Source: Apoderus coryli (Eukaryota; Arthropoda; Insecta; Coleoptera; Attelabidae). Taken from it: 64,000 nucleotides of DNA. Below the pieces are notes generated by a model. The model was not told where the DNA came from. It made no database searches and saw only the letters and a list, made by a program, of their open reading frames with translations. Both the position numbers and the translations under genes were made by a program. Below are positions 36,601 through 43,297 of this stretch, in pieces; the stretch's first letter is position 1, and every line of letters starts with the position of its first letter. The DNA is taken from positions 31,945,715-32,009,714 of the forward strand of contig OU452200.1 of NCBI GenBank assembly GCA_911728435.2. Reading direction: 5' to 3'.

Positions 36601-36747
36601 TGCATATTTCGCCTGCCCCAACGAACTGTAATCTGTCAAATAATTTGCACCACTAACTTCACTCCAACGATGTAATTGTATTGGCATGACCATATCAGGG
36701 GCCACCCCTAAGGGTTCAGGTTCCATTGTAACCCGCATTAAGTGCTT
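3512..36747 (-). CDS. GDAP2: GDAP2 orthologue, macro + CRAL-TRIO protein (gene, 3' end outside window)
   Basis: The gene encodes ganglioside-induced differentiation-associated protein 2: an N-terminal macro domain (about residues 43-225 here) and a C-terminal Sec14/CRAL-TRIO lipid-binding-type domain (from about residue 335, incomplete). Eight exons on the minus strand join in phase with consensus GT-AG sites: 36551-36747, 36166-36308, 33816-33948, 33647-33756, 32461-32625, 26013-26087, 23172-23343 and 3512-3665. Counted from the ATG at 36726 this gives exactly 376 codons, matching the vertebrate protein up to about residue 371 of 497. Recognisable motifs are AIVNSTNE, IIHTVGP, INSVKRNYP, LLPLYFPR, GEPIMPDRQIRI and LYQSGYDRLGRP. 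Macro domains bind ADP-ribose-like ligands; the biochemical role of GDAP2 is not well settled. Introns are 242 bp, 2.2 kb, 59 bp, 1.0 kb, 6.4 kb, 2.7 kb and 19.5 kb, the longer ones mostly transposon-filled. The promoter and any non-coding first exon were not located. Confidence 0.93.
3666..5124. other. GDAP2 intron 7, 3' part, no feature seen
   Basis: AT-rich intron sequence with only short chance frames. I recognise no repeat. Confidence 0.5.
5132..5482. mobile_element. MITE with perfect 35-bp inverted ends (P-like)
   Basis: The ends 5132-5166 and 5448-5482 are perfect inverted repeats starting CATAGTCTAATAAATAATAT. Flanks are GTACGAG (5125-5131) and GTACTAG (5483-5489), a 7-bp target duplication with one mismatch. 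The 280-bp interior is GC-richer than its surroundings and non-coding. The CA start and a 7-8 bp duplication fit P-superfamily MITEs (inference). Confidence 0.75.
5490..6054. other. Intronic sequence, no feature seen
   Basis: Low-complexity A-runs, with nothing assignable. Confidence 0.4.
6055..6140 (-). mobile_element. 3' tail fragment of non-LTR family A
   Basis: Read on the minus strand it has the TTGTCTTACAATTGGGTG...CCTGTTTTGACAATAAA tail of the LINE family at 13.8-15.9 and 38.7-40.3 kb, ending in an (AAAT)n tract at 6060-6075. Only the 3' end is recognisable. Confidence 0.55.
6141..7129. other. Intronic AT-rich sequence with TGTATTCTGAAATACA-type boxes
   Basis: Near 6985-7045 there are several copies of a short AAATGTATT(T/C)...GAAATACATTT box, and more near 8250-8285 beyond the mariner. 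They may be the ends of a small element into which the mariner jumped. Nothing else is seen. Confidence 0.35.
7130..8192 (-). mobile_element. Mariner transposon, truncated and frame-shifted
   Basis: The outer end near 8150-8190 reads TACGAGGGTTGATTTTTATA on the minus strand, a typical mariner terminus. Coding starts at 8016 (MKLNRHHF) and shows, in several frames, APSRTSVYRWYGEFNRGRSS (HTH region), DRHGTYQEIETTLGISRTSI, and an open stretch 7136-7477 with TKVVRARSTSKQMVAC, HHDNASSHTS (second catalytic Asp) and SHPAYSPD (third Asp). A small deletion after YSPD shifts the frame, and DFFLFPYV then appears out of frame. The remaining C-terminus and the left terminal repeat are missing. Non-functional. 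Confidence 0.9.
8400..8818 (+). pseudogene. Possible decayed mariner-type transposase fragment
   Basis: The frame at 8450-8818 contains SWRQPFCDSEGILLIDLK, which resembles the WDSEG...DF block of mariner transposases; the following bases continue the similarity in another frame. No DDE triad or terminal repeats are seen. This is a weak call. Confidence 0.35.
8819..9626. other. Intronic sequence, no assignable feature
   Basis: A short alternating CG run (GCACGCGCGCGC near 9186) is the only compositional oddity. Frames near 9475-9620 are short and unrecognised. Confidence 0.4.
9627..11091 (-). mobile_element. Mariner-like transposon with about 410-bp terminal inverted repeats
   Basis: The ends are 9627-10037 and 10683-11091, near-identical inverted repeats opening GGGTGTCCGGAAATGACGTG and containing an internal second ACAGGGTGAGC. 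The centre carries minus-strand remnants of a DUF4817/Tc-mariner-like transposase: THNEKVDMLFVNR, and a C-terminal LDKRLPLGGGHIENLL (near 10265-10310). It has many stops and is non-functional. Confidence 0.8.
11092..13779. other. Intronic stretch without a clear gene
   Basis: I see no recognised coding sequence. GTTACCTGAA...TTCAGGTTA near 11812-11845 is a short palindrome. A possible small element lies at about 12629-12935, bounded by TATACAGG and CCTGTATA. An AATAAAG-(TCA)n-like tail near 13422-13440 may mark a LINE remnant. None of these is firm. Confidence 0.35.
13780..15919 (+). mobile_element. Non-LTR retrotransposon, family A (jockey/CR1-like), 5' truncated
   Basis: This is a reverse transcriptase gene in three pieces. 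13790-14030 encodes the pre-RT segment (FQFLRTQIKQR, DDPTQLWKYIRNRGR). A frameshift near 14015 leads into 13993-15213, with NYRPISILSNFSKVFE, TDFSKAFDKIDHSL, GVPQGSTLAPLLFAIFVN and the catalytic LLFADDLKLY. A short AT-rich insertion near 15205-15220 adds a stop, and 15229-15750 completes the C-terminus (SKLEYASIVWSP, RKFLKYLSF). The 3' UTR ends in AATAAAGAGATTATTATT repeats. There is no endonuclease domain, so it is dead on arrival by 5' truncation, but the RT active site is intact. Confidence 0.92.
15920..17100 (+). mobile_element. Non-LTR retrotransposon, family B, 5' truncated
   Basis: An open frame 15934-16827 starts exactly at GPILFLLYIND, the segment after the QG motif of RT, and contains the catalytic FTLFADDITLL, then the thumb and C-terminal region (FLGLHIDIKLKFEEHV, LRYGIAFWGSC, KRAIRYLCG). 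The frame is intact to its stop. The 3' UTR ends ATGATAATAAAG near 17090. It abuts the tail of the previous element directly and differs clearly from family A in sequence. Confidence 0.9.
17107..18372. repeat. Satellite array, 174-bp unit, 522-bp higher-order repeat
   Basis: The landmark (G/A)ATAGCGTCCTATACC falls at 17124, 17298, 17472, 17646, 17820, 17994, 18168 and 18329. This gives six exact 174-bp steps and a last, 161-bp step. Units 1 and 4, 2 and 5, and 3 and 6 share private variants (CTACATGCCAAATGACATGC; TTTACTCTGGACAATG; TTGCAAGCCAAACGACATTC). The array is therefore a trimeric higher-order repeat of 522 bp, about two copies plus a mixed seventh unit and a partial eighth. It is non-coding and lies inside GDAP2 intron 7. 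Confidence 0.95.
18373..20540. other. Intronic stretch, little recognisable
   Basis: An ACAGGGTGTTCAAATATCTT box at 19491 looks like one end of a mariner-like element whose other end I cannot see. The short open frames show no domain. Confidence 0.4.
20545..21825 (+). mobile_element. DUF4817 mariner-like element, split by a LINE insertion
   Basis: Inverted ends lie at 20545-20655 and about 21700-21825 (GGGTGTCCTAC..., ...ACATGGGTCCGATTCGT inside). Within, 20781-21008 encodes the N-terminal DUF4817-type segment MHLFATEEFADIVFVCGNAR, then RYPNRH, RLREAGNLTAKT and IINAVLDDP in two frames. The coding stops at 21008, where a reverse-oriented LINE tail begins. A further end-type copy is at 43181. 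Non-functional. Confidence 0.7.
21008..21614 (-). mobile_element. Non-LTR retrotransposon 3' fragment, family B-like
   Basis: The minus frame from 21613 reads LKSAYYGLFHSVASYALSIW then IQRRVVRI, and after a frame change LPEYMRLGRSRNSVNYYGP and FKNRLKNYLIDQAFYSIDEF to a stop near 21130. This is the C-terminal end of a LINE ORF2. The 3' tail is (AAAT)n at about 21010-21025. It interrupts the surrounding mariner-like element. Confidence 0.85.
21830..22580 (-). mobile_element. Second DUF4817 mariner-like remnant
   Basis: The minus strand shows MHDRAPPHISIVVR (block around the second catalytic Asp), SPDLNPLDFFHWRHLKFLVY (third Asp block) and LTQRIRDSCDD, with stops between. The right end near 22570-22580 is ACAGGGTGTCAAAC. 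The N-terminal half is deleted. Confidence 0.75.
22581..23171. other. Intron 7 sequence next to exon 7
   Basis: AT-rich; nothing recognised. Confidence 0.4.
23172..23343 (-). CDS. GDAP2: GDAP2 exon 7, linker and start of C-terminal half
   Basis: The acceptor is TGTTTCAG and the donor GTAAGG. It encodes DEESIDLSSQFETAVNVGDH, then AFTQMQGDLDQQRLLGE (compare HAFARMEGDIDKQRKL in vertebrates) and EIQHQER. Confidence 0.92.
23615..23800 (-). pseudogene. C-terminal mariner-like transposase fragment
   Basis: The minus strand reads CTEINDYRDIYGSIAQNARK then LPYCQEVNGPQFGHLLE, stop. This resembles the C-terminal block (...RL..C...NG.HFEHLL) of Tc/mariner-like transposases. No ends are visible. Confidence 0.55.
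23801..24880. other. Intron 6, no feature seen
   Basis: Very AT-rich; only short chance frames. Confidence 0.4.
24884..25325 (+). pseudogene. DUF4817-type transposase N-terminal fragment
   Basis: MYTNEEIIQLVTWHQTGMSL then RNTRAVFGA at 24884-24970, and after frame changes PCTSTIARLAGKFKSESYI, NVSHTSVMV and NRLIYCMQVNGGIF. This is the helix-turn-helix half of a mariner-like transposase with several frameshifts. No catalytic part is seen. Confidence 0.6.
26013..26087 (-). CDS. GDAP2: GDAP2 exon 6, inter-domain linker
   Basis: A 75-bp exon with acceptor TTTGTTTCAG and donor GTAAGT. It encodes GGPNGEPIMPDRQIRIIDN and then PQHSLQ, the conserved linker between the macro and CRAL-TRIO parts. Confidence 0.92.
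26943..27307. mobile_element. MITE, family with TGAAAAATAATTTCG ends (long form)
   Basis: Inverted ends of about 33 bp (TGAAAAATAATTTCGTGGCA...CGGCCAAATGA) at 26943-26975 and 27275-27307, one mismatch seen. The interior is non-coding. The same family occurs as a 113-bp form at 53038-53150. I see no clear target duplication. Confidence 0.8.
27308..28463. other. Intron 5, no feature seen
   Basis: Nothing recognisable up to the possible alternative exon at 28470. Confidence 0.4.
28470..28488 (-). CDS. Possible alternative first exon of GDAP2 (Sec14-only isoform)
   Basis: On the minus strand ATG AGC GAT AAA ATG TCT G is followed by a strong donor, GTAAGTG. The leftover G is in the right phase to join exon 6 (GT GGC CCT), giving MSDKMSG-GPNGEPIMPDRQ. 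Transcription from here would skip the whole macro domain. There is no conservation evidence, and a 19-nt match of start plus donor plus phase can occur by chance. Confidence 0.35.
28930..29365 (-). repeat. Dispersed repeat, copy 1 (matches 34930-35250 inverted)
   Basis: On the minus strand it holds CAATTTGGT/TTAAAGCGTTT, GCGCTATCGTGGAAGAA, CTTCCATCTGGAAATGGTCT and GTTCAAAATGGTTGTATCCG. The same order and strong similarity are seen on the plus strand at 34930-35250. The parent element is not identified. Confidence 0.7.
29370..30078 (+). mobile_element. Non-LTR retrotransposon 3' fragment, family A
   Basis: It opens within the C-terminal part of ORF2: VNTLYFAYVRSKLEYCSLVW, KVQRKFLKCLCFKIDGTYPD, RFHFQSLSLRRSLFSISFLY. 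A frameshift near 29830 puts the last residues (LNEILSSAESILRELDVH) in another frame. The 3' end is AATAAAGC-(TATTAT)n at 30055-30078. RT domain absent. Confidence 0.85.
30085..30310 (+). mobile_element. tRNA-derived SINE, internally deleted copy
   Basis: The head AGCGTCATTAACAGAGCGTT...GATACGCATG (30092-30121) matches the tRNA-like head at 34812-34876, but the T-arm (B box) is gone. The body TTTCGTTACGCAGGTCATAT...CTTGTCGGGCAAG (30230-30288) matches the other SINE copies. It sits right behind the LINE tail. Confidence 0.6.
30755..31275 (+). pseudogene. Decayed LINE ORF2 fragment with an internal tandem duplication
   Basis: SIRSLYTALLRPHLEYVLYG (near 30805-30850) and HRFLRYVHFNL are C-terminal LINE ORF2 blocks in shifting frames. 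A segment of about 120-130 bp is duplicated in tandem (about 30987-31107 and 31108-31235), giving two copies of KILNNMLSSSY in the open frame 30969-31253. Confidence 0.6.
31276..31970. other. Intron 5, no feature seen
   Basis: AT-rich sequence with no recognised element. Confidence 0.4.
31977..32020 (+). ncRNA. Hammerhead ribozyme-like motif, copy 2
   Basis: CTGAAGA (31982-31988; position 7 of the core may be any base), stem II GAGA/TCTC (31990-31993, 32002-32005), GAAA (32006-32009), ACATGT (32009-32014), A32015. Stem I is AACCA (31977-31981) with TGGTT (32016-32020), five Watson-Crick pairs. Compared with copy 1, two stem I pairs have changed on both sides (G.T to A-T and T-A to A-T), so pairing is kept. 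The same extra T sits between core and stem II. The family flank TTTGTGGAG...AGACG follows near 32060. Confidence 0.55.
32461..32625 (-). CDS. GDAP2: GDAP2 exon 5, macro domain end
   Basis: The acceptor is TTTTTACAG and the donor GTAAGA. It encodes TVRRFLEHHGSSLDTVIFVV, then YDVLLPLYFPR (last macro helix) and the linker LPNDIG. The upstream intron (32626-33646) is mostly a mariner copy. Confidence 0.93.
32700..33600 (-). mobile_element. Mariner transposon with both ends, internally deleted
   Basis: Terminal repeats ACGAGGGTTGCTATTTATGT and its inverse lie at 32701 and about 33575-33599, next to TA dinucleotides. The minus frame 32955-33422 shows VWVFQCEEKPAKVVRPRS, KKQMVACFFTKSGHVATVTL, NSAWYTTICLPEV and LHYDNASSHTS (second catalytic Asp); the third Asp block and much of the N-terminus are missing. 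At 900 bp it makes up nearly all of the 1,021-bp GDAP2 intron 4, which would otherwise be about 120 bp. Confidence 0.92.
33647..33756 (-). CDS. GDAP2: GDAP2 exon 4, macro domain
   Basis: It follows a 59-bp intron (acceptor TATTTGCAG). It encodes SVLQKAKETGLHSIALSVIN and then KRNYPPDEGAHIAIR. The donor is GTAAGC, with the Arg codon split C|GT. Confidence 0.93.
33816..33948 (-). CDS. GDAP2: GDAP2 exon 3, macro domain core
   Basis: The acceptor is TCTTATAG and the donor GTAACA. It encodes CRTGEVRLTQGYALPARYII and then HTVGP, the hallmark macro-domain segment, ending at HTCYR, whose Arg codon is split. Confidence 0.93.
34690..34876 (-). mobile_element. tRNA-derived SINE
   Basis: Read on the minus strand, 34876-34812 is a tRNA-like head: A-box-like TGATAGAGCGTGCGC, anticodon-type loop TTCGTAT (CGT at the anticodon position) and a perfect T-arm, CTGGG-TTCGAAT-CCCAG. 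The acceptor ends do not pair, so it is not a working tRNA. The body follows with GTTTCGTTACGCAGGACATA and CTTGTCGGGAATG, shared with 30.2 and 62.75 kb. Confidence 0.75.
34930..35250 (+). repeat. Dispersed repeat, copy 2
   Basis: Plus-strand counterpart of 28930-29365: GCGATTTCAACCAAAAACTA, TTAAAGCGTTTAAGCGCTAT, CTTCCATCTGGAAATGGTCT. It includes a (CA)n run at 35152-35163. It lies directly beside the SINE at 34690-34876; the two may once have been one composite. Confidence 0.65.
35251..36165. other. GDAP2 intron 2, no feature seen
   Basis: No repeat or coding sequence recognised. Confidence 0.4.
36166..36308 (-). CDS. GDAP2: GDAP2 exon 2, macro domain start
   Basis: The acceptor is GTTTTTAG and the donor GTAAAT. 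It encodes W-EGDISCLQIDAIVNSTNE, the conserved first strand and ligand-binding loop of the macro domain, through SNVKG. Phases fit exons 1 and 3. Confidence 0.92.
36551..36747 (-). CDS. GDAP2: GDAP2 exon 1 (first coding exon)
   Basis: A TTTTTCAG acceptor precedes 36747, so an untranslated exon should lie upstream. There are two in-frame ATGs, at 36738 (MRVTMEPEP) and 36726 (MEPEPLG). I prefer the second because other GDAP2 proteins begin with a short MDP-like start, but the first is possible. The exon ends TTATG before GTAAGA, splitting the Trp codon of IILW. It encodes the segment leading into the macro domain (PFPYDPDINHKIILW). Confidence 0.9.
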
Positions 36748-37186
36748 CTGAAAAATTTAAACAGTATTAATAATAACAGGAAGGCAGTATGAGTTGGATT
36801 CGTGATTAAAGAGTTCTTAGGAGTATAGTCAAGTTGTTGTAATGGTAATATTATTGAGGGTTTCTTTGTATCGTCATGATACAATAGAAGACTAATGGGT
36901 TTGAACCATCATCATTTTCTACAACCTACAACAAGTGCAATTACACCTTTATTTTTACCACACATATTTTGGGAGTAATTTTGAATAAGTTTCGATTCAT
37001 AGTGTCGTTTAATGTTGTATTCTTTGAGAACAGCTATGGTTTTATTACAAATATATTATTATTACTGGACTCAATCACAAAATACTGAAGGTTCCATATA
37101 TCTGTGAACGTTCTGTATTCACTGCCTATTTTTCGCTTCTTTTCCATACTAATAAATCACACATAAAAACAATAAGTCAAATCAAA
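36748..37186. other. Upstream of GDAP2 exon 1, no feature seen
   Basis: This lies in the 5' UTR intron, given the acceptor at 36748. I see no promoter element I would trust. Confidence 0.35.
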
Positions 37187-37190
37187 ATAC

Positions 37191-37420
37191 TGTTATGCAC
37201 GGGTGTTACTTTATTTCACAATAGACAGTTTCGAATCCTTCGCCTTTCCTACGCAAACTGCCTCGCGGTTGCGCCGCTAGTCTTTTTCATGCCGAAGTGA
37301 ACGGAATACACTAGCCAGAACCAACGCGGAAATGCTCACGTTCTACACCTGTTAGTGGGTAGCTGAAATAGATAGTACAACTACAATACATAGTATCACT
37401 ACTCGTCACTAGATGTTACA
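37191..37420 (-). repeat. Solo LTR
   Basis: A 230-bp GC-richer block that starts TGTTATGCAC and ends GATGTTACA on the plus strand (TG...CA ends), flanked by ATAC at 37187-37190 and 37421-37424. On the minus strand AATAAAG lies about 20 bp from the end, as in a poly(A) signal. The 4-bp duplication suggests a gypsy/BEL-type element (4-5 bp). No internal region or second LTR is present. Confidence 0.65.
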
Positions 37421-37424
37421 ATAC

Positions 37425-38700
37425 AGTAATTGAAATGTACAAAAGCGTATGTTTGTTTAGGTGCACATTGCGACTAGTCTAGAATTCTTGAAATATAGTT
37501 AACGGCAGATGAAATAAAACTGTTTTGGCCCTTGGAACAAATTGAAAAAAATCATTATGGCCCTAAGGCTTCAAAGTTTGGAGATTTTATTTTCTGTTAA
37601 TTTTCTTGGTTCTCCGTTCTAATTCGAAGCCAACAAATATCCAAATAACTCATAATTAAGCAAATTATTATTCTCCATGTATACAAAAATAATGAGTTAG
37701 AAAACAATTACCTAATGTCACATTCAAATATAAGGTAAATTTAGAACTTCAACTCAATGCTTGCGATTAAATAAAAAATTTAAGAGTAGGTCAAGCTATT
37801 ATGTACCTAAACTACTACAGAATGCAAAATGAATGGACCTACAGCTATTCTAGTGCTTTTATTTATTAATAAAACGAAGTCGAAGTAAATAAATGACGTT
37901 TACCGTTTACCTAAACACAAAGACTTTTATTATACATAGTGTATCTAACTGTATGGTAATTCAATTCGAGGCCGAAATTCATTAAGATTAAATAAAATTA
38001 CCTACTGTTGTTTCAAATGAGTTTTTACATGAAATGCATGTTATATTCTGTTTTCTTCTGTTATTTGTATTAACTTGGCTTCAAAAACACTACATAACCT
38101 AAATATTAGTTTAGTGAGTTGTTAATATAACATTATTCAGGAAAAACGAAAAACCTCTTCAATCTTTAATAATTTATTTTAAACAGAAAATAAGAAGTTA
38201 AATATTAGGAACCCCTGTATATTATTACTATTATTATTTATTTATTATTGTTATTCCGCTATGTAATAATTGAACTGATAAGATATTTTAAATACAGGTT
38301 GCAATTTTGAAATTACCTAAACCTTAAGAGTTATGTATATATTTCGAAATATAAGAGGGAAATTAATCAAAATCACGACCAATGTTCTTGGATTCAAATG
38401 AAACGTTTCTAAATGCATGAGCAAATGACCATACCCATAATGGGTTGTGGGCTAAAAAATCGGACGACAATGGGTGTTTTCGGCTATTGCGAACAACTCA
38501 AGGTCATCGATTTCAGTTACATAATTTTCAATTAAGTTAGGAGCATTCCTGCCTGTGTGATGCATATACGCGTATACGATTTGCAGCACTATCATCATAA
38601 AATTGAAATGAAATAGGAAATAATGCAATACAAATTCTGAAAAAATGAATGAATGAACTATGAATAATTCAAGAAACTGTACAAGTTCAACTCCTAGACA
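37425..38700. other. AT-rich stretch, no feature seen
   Basis: No recognisable gene or repeat. Confidence 0.4.
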
Positions 38701-38706
38701 CTTCTC

Positions 38707-40295
38707 TAAATAATAATAATATTTATTGTCTAACAGGCTTGCGCCCAATTACAAGACAAGATTTATATTAGCATAAATTAATAATATATATATGTCAACA
38801 AAACATCAAAGAAATTAAGCATAACTAATCAAATATCTACAGTTCTTAAATATTCAGACACTTTACACTTGAACAGGGACCGTTTGCAGTTGAAAAAGTC
38901 CGTGCACGCACAAACTGTCACACAATATGCAGGTTCTAGTTACACGGGCTTTATTTTCGTAACTGTGCCGCAGCTGTGGATGTCGAAGTAATTGTGGGTT
39001 CCGAGAATGAAATTGGGGCACATTAAAATGACTATCCGTGAGAAGGCGAGGGCAGTCAACACGGAAATTAATCAGCTTGTATAGAAAAACCTGTGAGTTG
39101 ACCGCACTCCGGAACTCCAAGGAGTCAAAGCTGAACCTATCCAGCAACTAAATCCTCTCGCAGGGAAACGTCCGTCTATTCGGAAACATATGTTTTTTAG
39201 GAACTTGCGCTGCACTCTCTCCAATCTGTCAATGTGAACACGGTAAATCGGTGACCAAACCATCGACGCATATTCTAATTTAGATCTTACCAATGCCTGA
39301 TACGCCGATGTCAGACAGTCAACGTTACGGAATACTGAGGTTGACCTCAAGACAAATCCCAGTGTCTTAAGTGCGGCGCGCGAAATATCAATAATGTGTT
39401 GGTTGAATGAAAGTGCAGAATCAACCACGACACCGAGGTCCTTTGTCACAGAGCATCTTTCCAAAGATGCATTGTTAATTTCATAATTATGTTCATGGGG
39501 TGCCAGTCCTCTATAAAATGTCATGCACTTGCATTTTTTTCGATATTCAAGGGTAAGCAGTTGACAGTACACCACTGATTTAGCACATTTAAGTCCTGCT
39601 GGAGAGCATGACTGTCCTCAGGACCGCATATAGTTCGAAATACCTTCAAATCATCTGGAAACAGAAGAGAGTTACTCGAAATGTCCGAGACAATGTCGTT
39701 CACGAATATAGCAACAATTAACGGAGCAAGATTGCTCCCCTGAGGAGCACCACTTGTAACAGAGAACTGGCGAGACCTAAAACCGTTATATTGGACGAAC
39801 TGGCTCCTGTCAGAGAGATAGGAATCAAAAAAACTCACTAACCTATCACCAAAACCAATCTTGTACATTTTATATTTAATTATGCTATGATCCAGACGAT
39901 CAAAAGCCTTTGAAAAGTCGATATAAATGGTGTCAACCTGTTTGCTCTGACCAAGAGCCGGGATTGTAGTTTGTAGAAATTCCACAAGTTTGTTACGGTT
40001 GAGCGCTTATAGAAGAATCCGTGTTGTTGAATGATGATGCGGTTTTTTATTTGGTGAAATATTTTGTCTTGAAGTATCATTTCGAATACTTTTGAGAAGT
40101 TAGACAAGATGGAAATCGGACGATAGTTGGTAATAACATCGGCATCCCCCGACTTATGTACAGGACAAACTCTAGCCAATTTCCAAGCAGTTGGAAACGT
40201 ATTTAATTCAATTAGCTTGTTGAATATAATGGATAATGGTTCAGCCAACACATACGCACAATCCCTAATAATGAAAGCAGGAACGTTCATTGCTA
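38707..40295 (-). mobile_element. Non-LTR retrotransposon, family A, 5' truncated
   Basis: From 40290 leftwards the RT is read in four overlapping frames: PAFIIRDCAYVLAEPLSIIF, NYRPISILSNFSKVFEM; TIYIDFSKAFDRLDHS, GAPQGSNLAPLIVAIFVND, SLLFPDDLKVF; SKLEYASMVWSPIYRVHIDR; and LEFRSAVNSQVFLYKLI to a stop at 38863. The catalytic box is FPDD instead of FADD. The 3' end carries TGTTAGACAATAAATATTATT near 38710-38735. It starts at nearly the same codon as the well-preserved part of the 13.8-kb copy (N-PAFIIRDC). Confidence 0.9.
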
Positions 40296-43180
40296 AACAT
40301 TTTAGTATGATTTAAAAATATCATTAGTTGGCGACCAACAATTTCGTGTTGGCCTTTTTGTAAAAATATTCTTTTTAAACACATTTGTAGAGTCTTACTC
40401 ACCTATTTGACATACAATTTGTTAGTATATTATATATAAATATAACCTAAAATTATTTAGTTGTATCTAGGAATATAATTTTGTAGTATAATAATAATAG
40501 TCCCTAGTATTGTTGGGGGATTTCCATGTTTCGACCAAATGTTAAAAAGTTCACAGATTACATGCAGTAAAAGATACAATAACAGGGCTTTCTATTATTC
40601 TATTACTATTATAGCACACAGTTAAATAAGTTCTGGATCTGATCTCGACTAGAAAACATCAGTAAGCGTTAAGATGTTACTTTGTAAACCATCCTCTTAT
40701 TTTTTCTTAATAAATATATATATGATTATTTATCTTCGCGACTGTAATTTTTGATTTGCCGTGTATAAACTAATACAATACACCGCCACCACAGTTGTTA
40801 AATTTTCAAAACTGTGGAAGAACCTGAAATTATAATGTTCAAAGGTCTTTGTTCTAAGGAGGAAATAAACTGTTATTGTCCATAATGTCCGAAATCTGTC
40901 TGGCAGATTGCATAATTAAACCTGTATTTGTTTTGTGGAGTTTTGAGTGTTATTGCGTAATAATTTATAATGGTTATTGTTTAAAGAGAAATATCATATA
41001 AATAGTTGTTTAATTTGGATTGTTTAGGTAAGAGATAAATAACGGAAGTCTAAAAAGGACGAAATAAAAATTGAAAACTATTTTTCATTCTCCTAATCAG
41101 ATCGCTCATTCATTTTGTTTATAGCATAAAAAATAGTCTGTCGTCATTTGCGTTCTTCGCCTCTTAAAAATGAATAGGACCGATTTAAAAATATTTATCA
41201 GGTTATACGTTATTCTTGTGTCGCATTTTCCTTATAATTCAGCATTTTTCTTCTTCATCCCATAATATCATGGCGATGAAGTTTCCAACATCCATGCACT
41301 GCTTGACGATTTTGGCAAGGGTCTCTATTAACAGACGACATTTCTTTTACAATGGTCTGAGGAGTTTTCCATAAGTACTTGGTAAATAACATTTTATATA
41401 TGTGTAAAATTTTTACCAGGATGGACTTTTTTGATCGGTGATGAGTCACACAATTCCCACCAATTCGCATTCCGCGAACATATTTAGATCTCCTCAAGGT
41501 TTAGTTAATTCCCGGTAATTTTCTCAGTCGTGTTGTGTTCGTGCATTCTTAAAGGTTTAATGGATGTGGTTGTCTTACTTTGTTGAGTAATTATATTCAA
41601 ACTAATATTATCTGAAACATATTTGAATTAAACAACTATCTATTCATGCTTTTGCCCTATATTTACATCTTTCATCAATTAATAAATTAATTACCTTCGA
41701 CTTCGACGCATTTTTACAATTCAATAAACTGGTTGAAAATAAATGTATATACAGGGAAATCAATATAGTGATAATTCTTTTTTTCAATAAACATATTATA
41801 TTTGAATAACATTGTGTAAATCTGGGTCATGAGAACCATCATATCGAAATTAAATAAAACATCAAATTTCAATAATTATCCGATAACATATAGCTTTATG
41901 AAATTCTCTATTAAAATTTTAAAAAATGATTTTTAGCTTCTTTTTTTTTGACCAATTTACTTTAAATATTTATGTCGCCCTTTTTAACCCCATTATAAAA
42001 GTATGTCAAAATTCGTCAACAGCTTGAAATATGTGGGACACAAGAGCTGCCATAGAAGAACGACGTCGGGGATAATGTTCCCCGTTTGGTTAGTGATAGG
42101 GTCGTCTGTATTTTTGTCATTAGAATATTAGTATGTTCTTTAATTTATAGAATTAATTAATTTGTTTTATGCGTTTTAACGGCAAAATCGAGAAAATTTA
42201 ATTACCCTCATTTTACTACTTAATTTAACCGACATTGTAACTCTTACCGATGCCAAGATTTCAAGGCTATCCCATTCTTATCTTGGACACAGTGTATATA
42301 ATTTTTTTTTCTTGAACCTTCTTTTTTTATTAGTTTTGATTTTGTTTTCTTGGGGATGAGGTTCAACAAATGAAACCATATATTTATTTTAATTGTGTAT
42401 TTCAAGTCGATTTTTCCATCTTTTCAACGTTTCGATAGAGTTAGCTATGTTCTTCAGGAACTAACACATGGTATGACAACAAGACATTTAAAATTAAAAA
42501 TTATTTTTTAGTCCTATACATATATCGTCGAGTTAATTTTCAGCATGGAAATTTATCTTATTGACCGTTACCCAAAATTTGAATAACCCGGTCCAATATT
42601 GATTTTTTGTGATACTATTTCACAAAGACCTCGATGGATGGTTTCCCATAAAAACTTGCACTTTACTTTTAAGCACTCGATTTCGTCAAAATATCGCACG
42701 CACTTTTTAATGGAAAACCTACAGATGACGCATTCTAAACAATAAAGATTGTGAAAACTGTTTTACATTCCACTAAAAGAAAATAATGTATATCCTTGAA
42801 TAAGTTAAAAAACTAATACTTATTAAAGTTAAACTCAAGCATATTTTTTATTATAATAAAAAAAAAAACGAGCCAATATTCATTTAGTTAATTAAATGTA
42901 GATTTACAAATAGTAATTTAATTTTAAACTTCTATTTCCTTTATAATTGCTGGAAATGTCAAAGTTCAAAAGTAAAATAAATATAAAGAAAACAGAAAGA
43001 AAGAAATTATTAATTACTCCAATGTTTCATAACTGACGACTCTTATCATTGTATCTATTTATATTTAGCTAAATAAATACACGACAAATGAAGGATATAA
43101 AAATATTAACAACTAAGTGGGAAATAGAATGATATTAATAATTATTATAAATGAATGGTGACATTAAGTATATACAGGGT
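40296..43180. other. Long stretch without recognisable genes
   Basis: A minus frame at 41255-41497 contains no domain I can name. The rest is AT-rich. Confidence 0.4.
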
Positions 43181-43290
43181 GTTCTACAAACTCTACGATA
43201 AACTTTGACAGATGATAGCTGGGTTAATTATTAATGAACATGGGTCCGACTCGTTTTTGTTTAGAAGTCACTAGCATTTAAAGAATTATC
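43181..43290 (+). repeat. Single end of the 20.5-kb mariner-like family
   Basis: ACAGGGTGTTCTACAAACTC, then ACATGGGTCCGACTCGTTTT and AGCATTTAAA, matches the ends at 20545 and 21825. No partner end is seen here. Confidence 0.6.
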
Positions 43291-43297
43291 TTTTCAT

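Noticed and set aside
41255..41497. Possible transposase frame (80 codons, minus)
   Set aside because: A faint resemblance to Tc1-type sequence was considered, but no catalytic block or ends were found.
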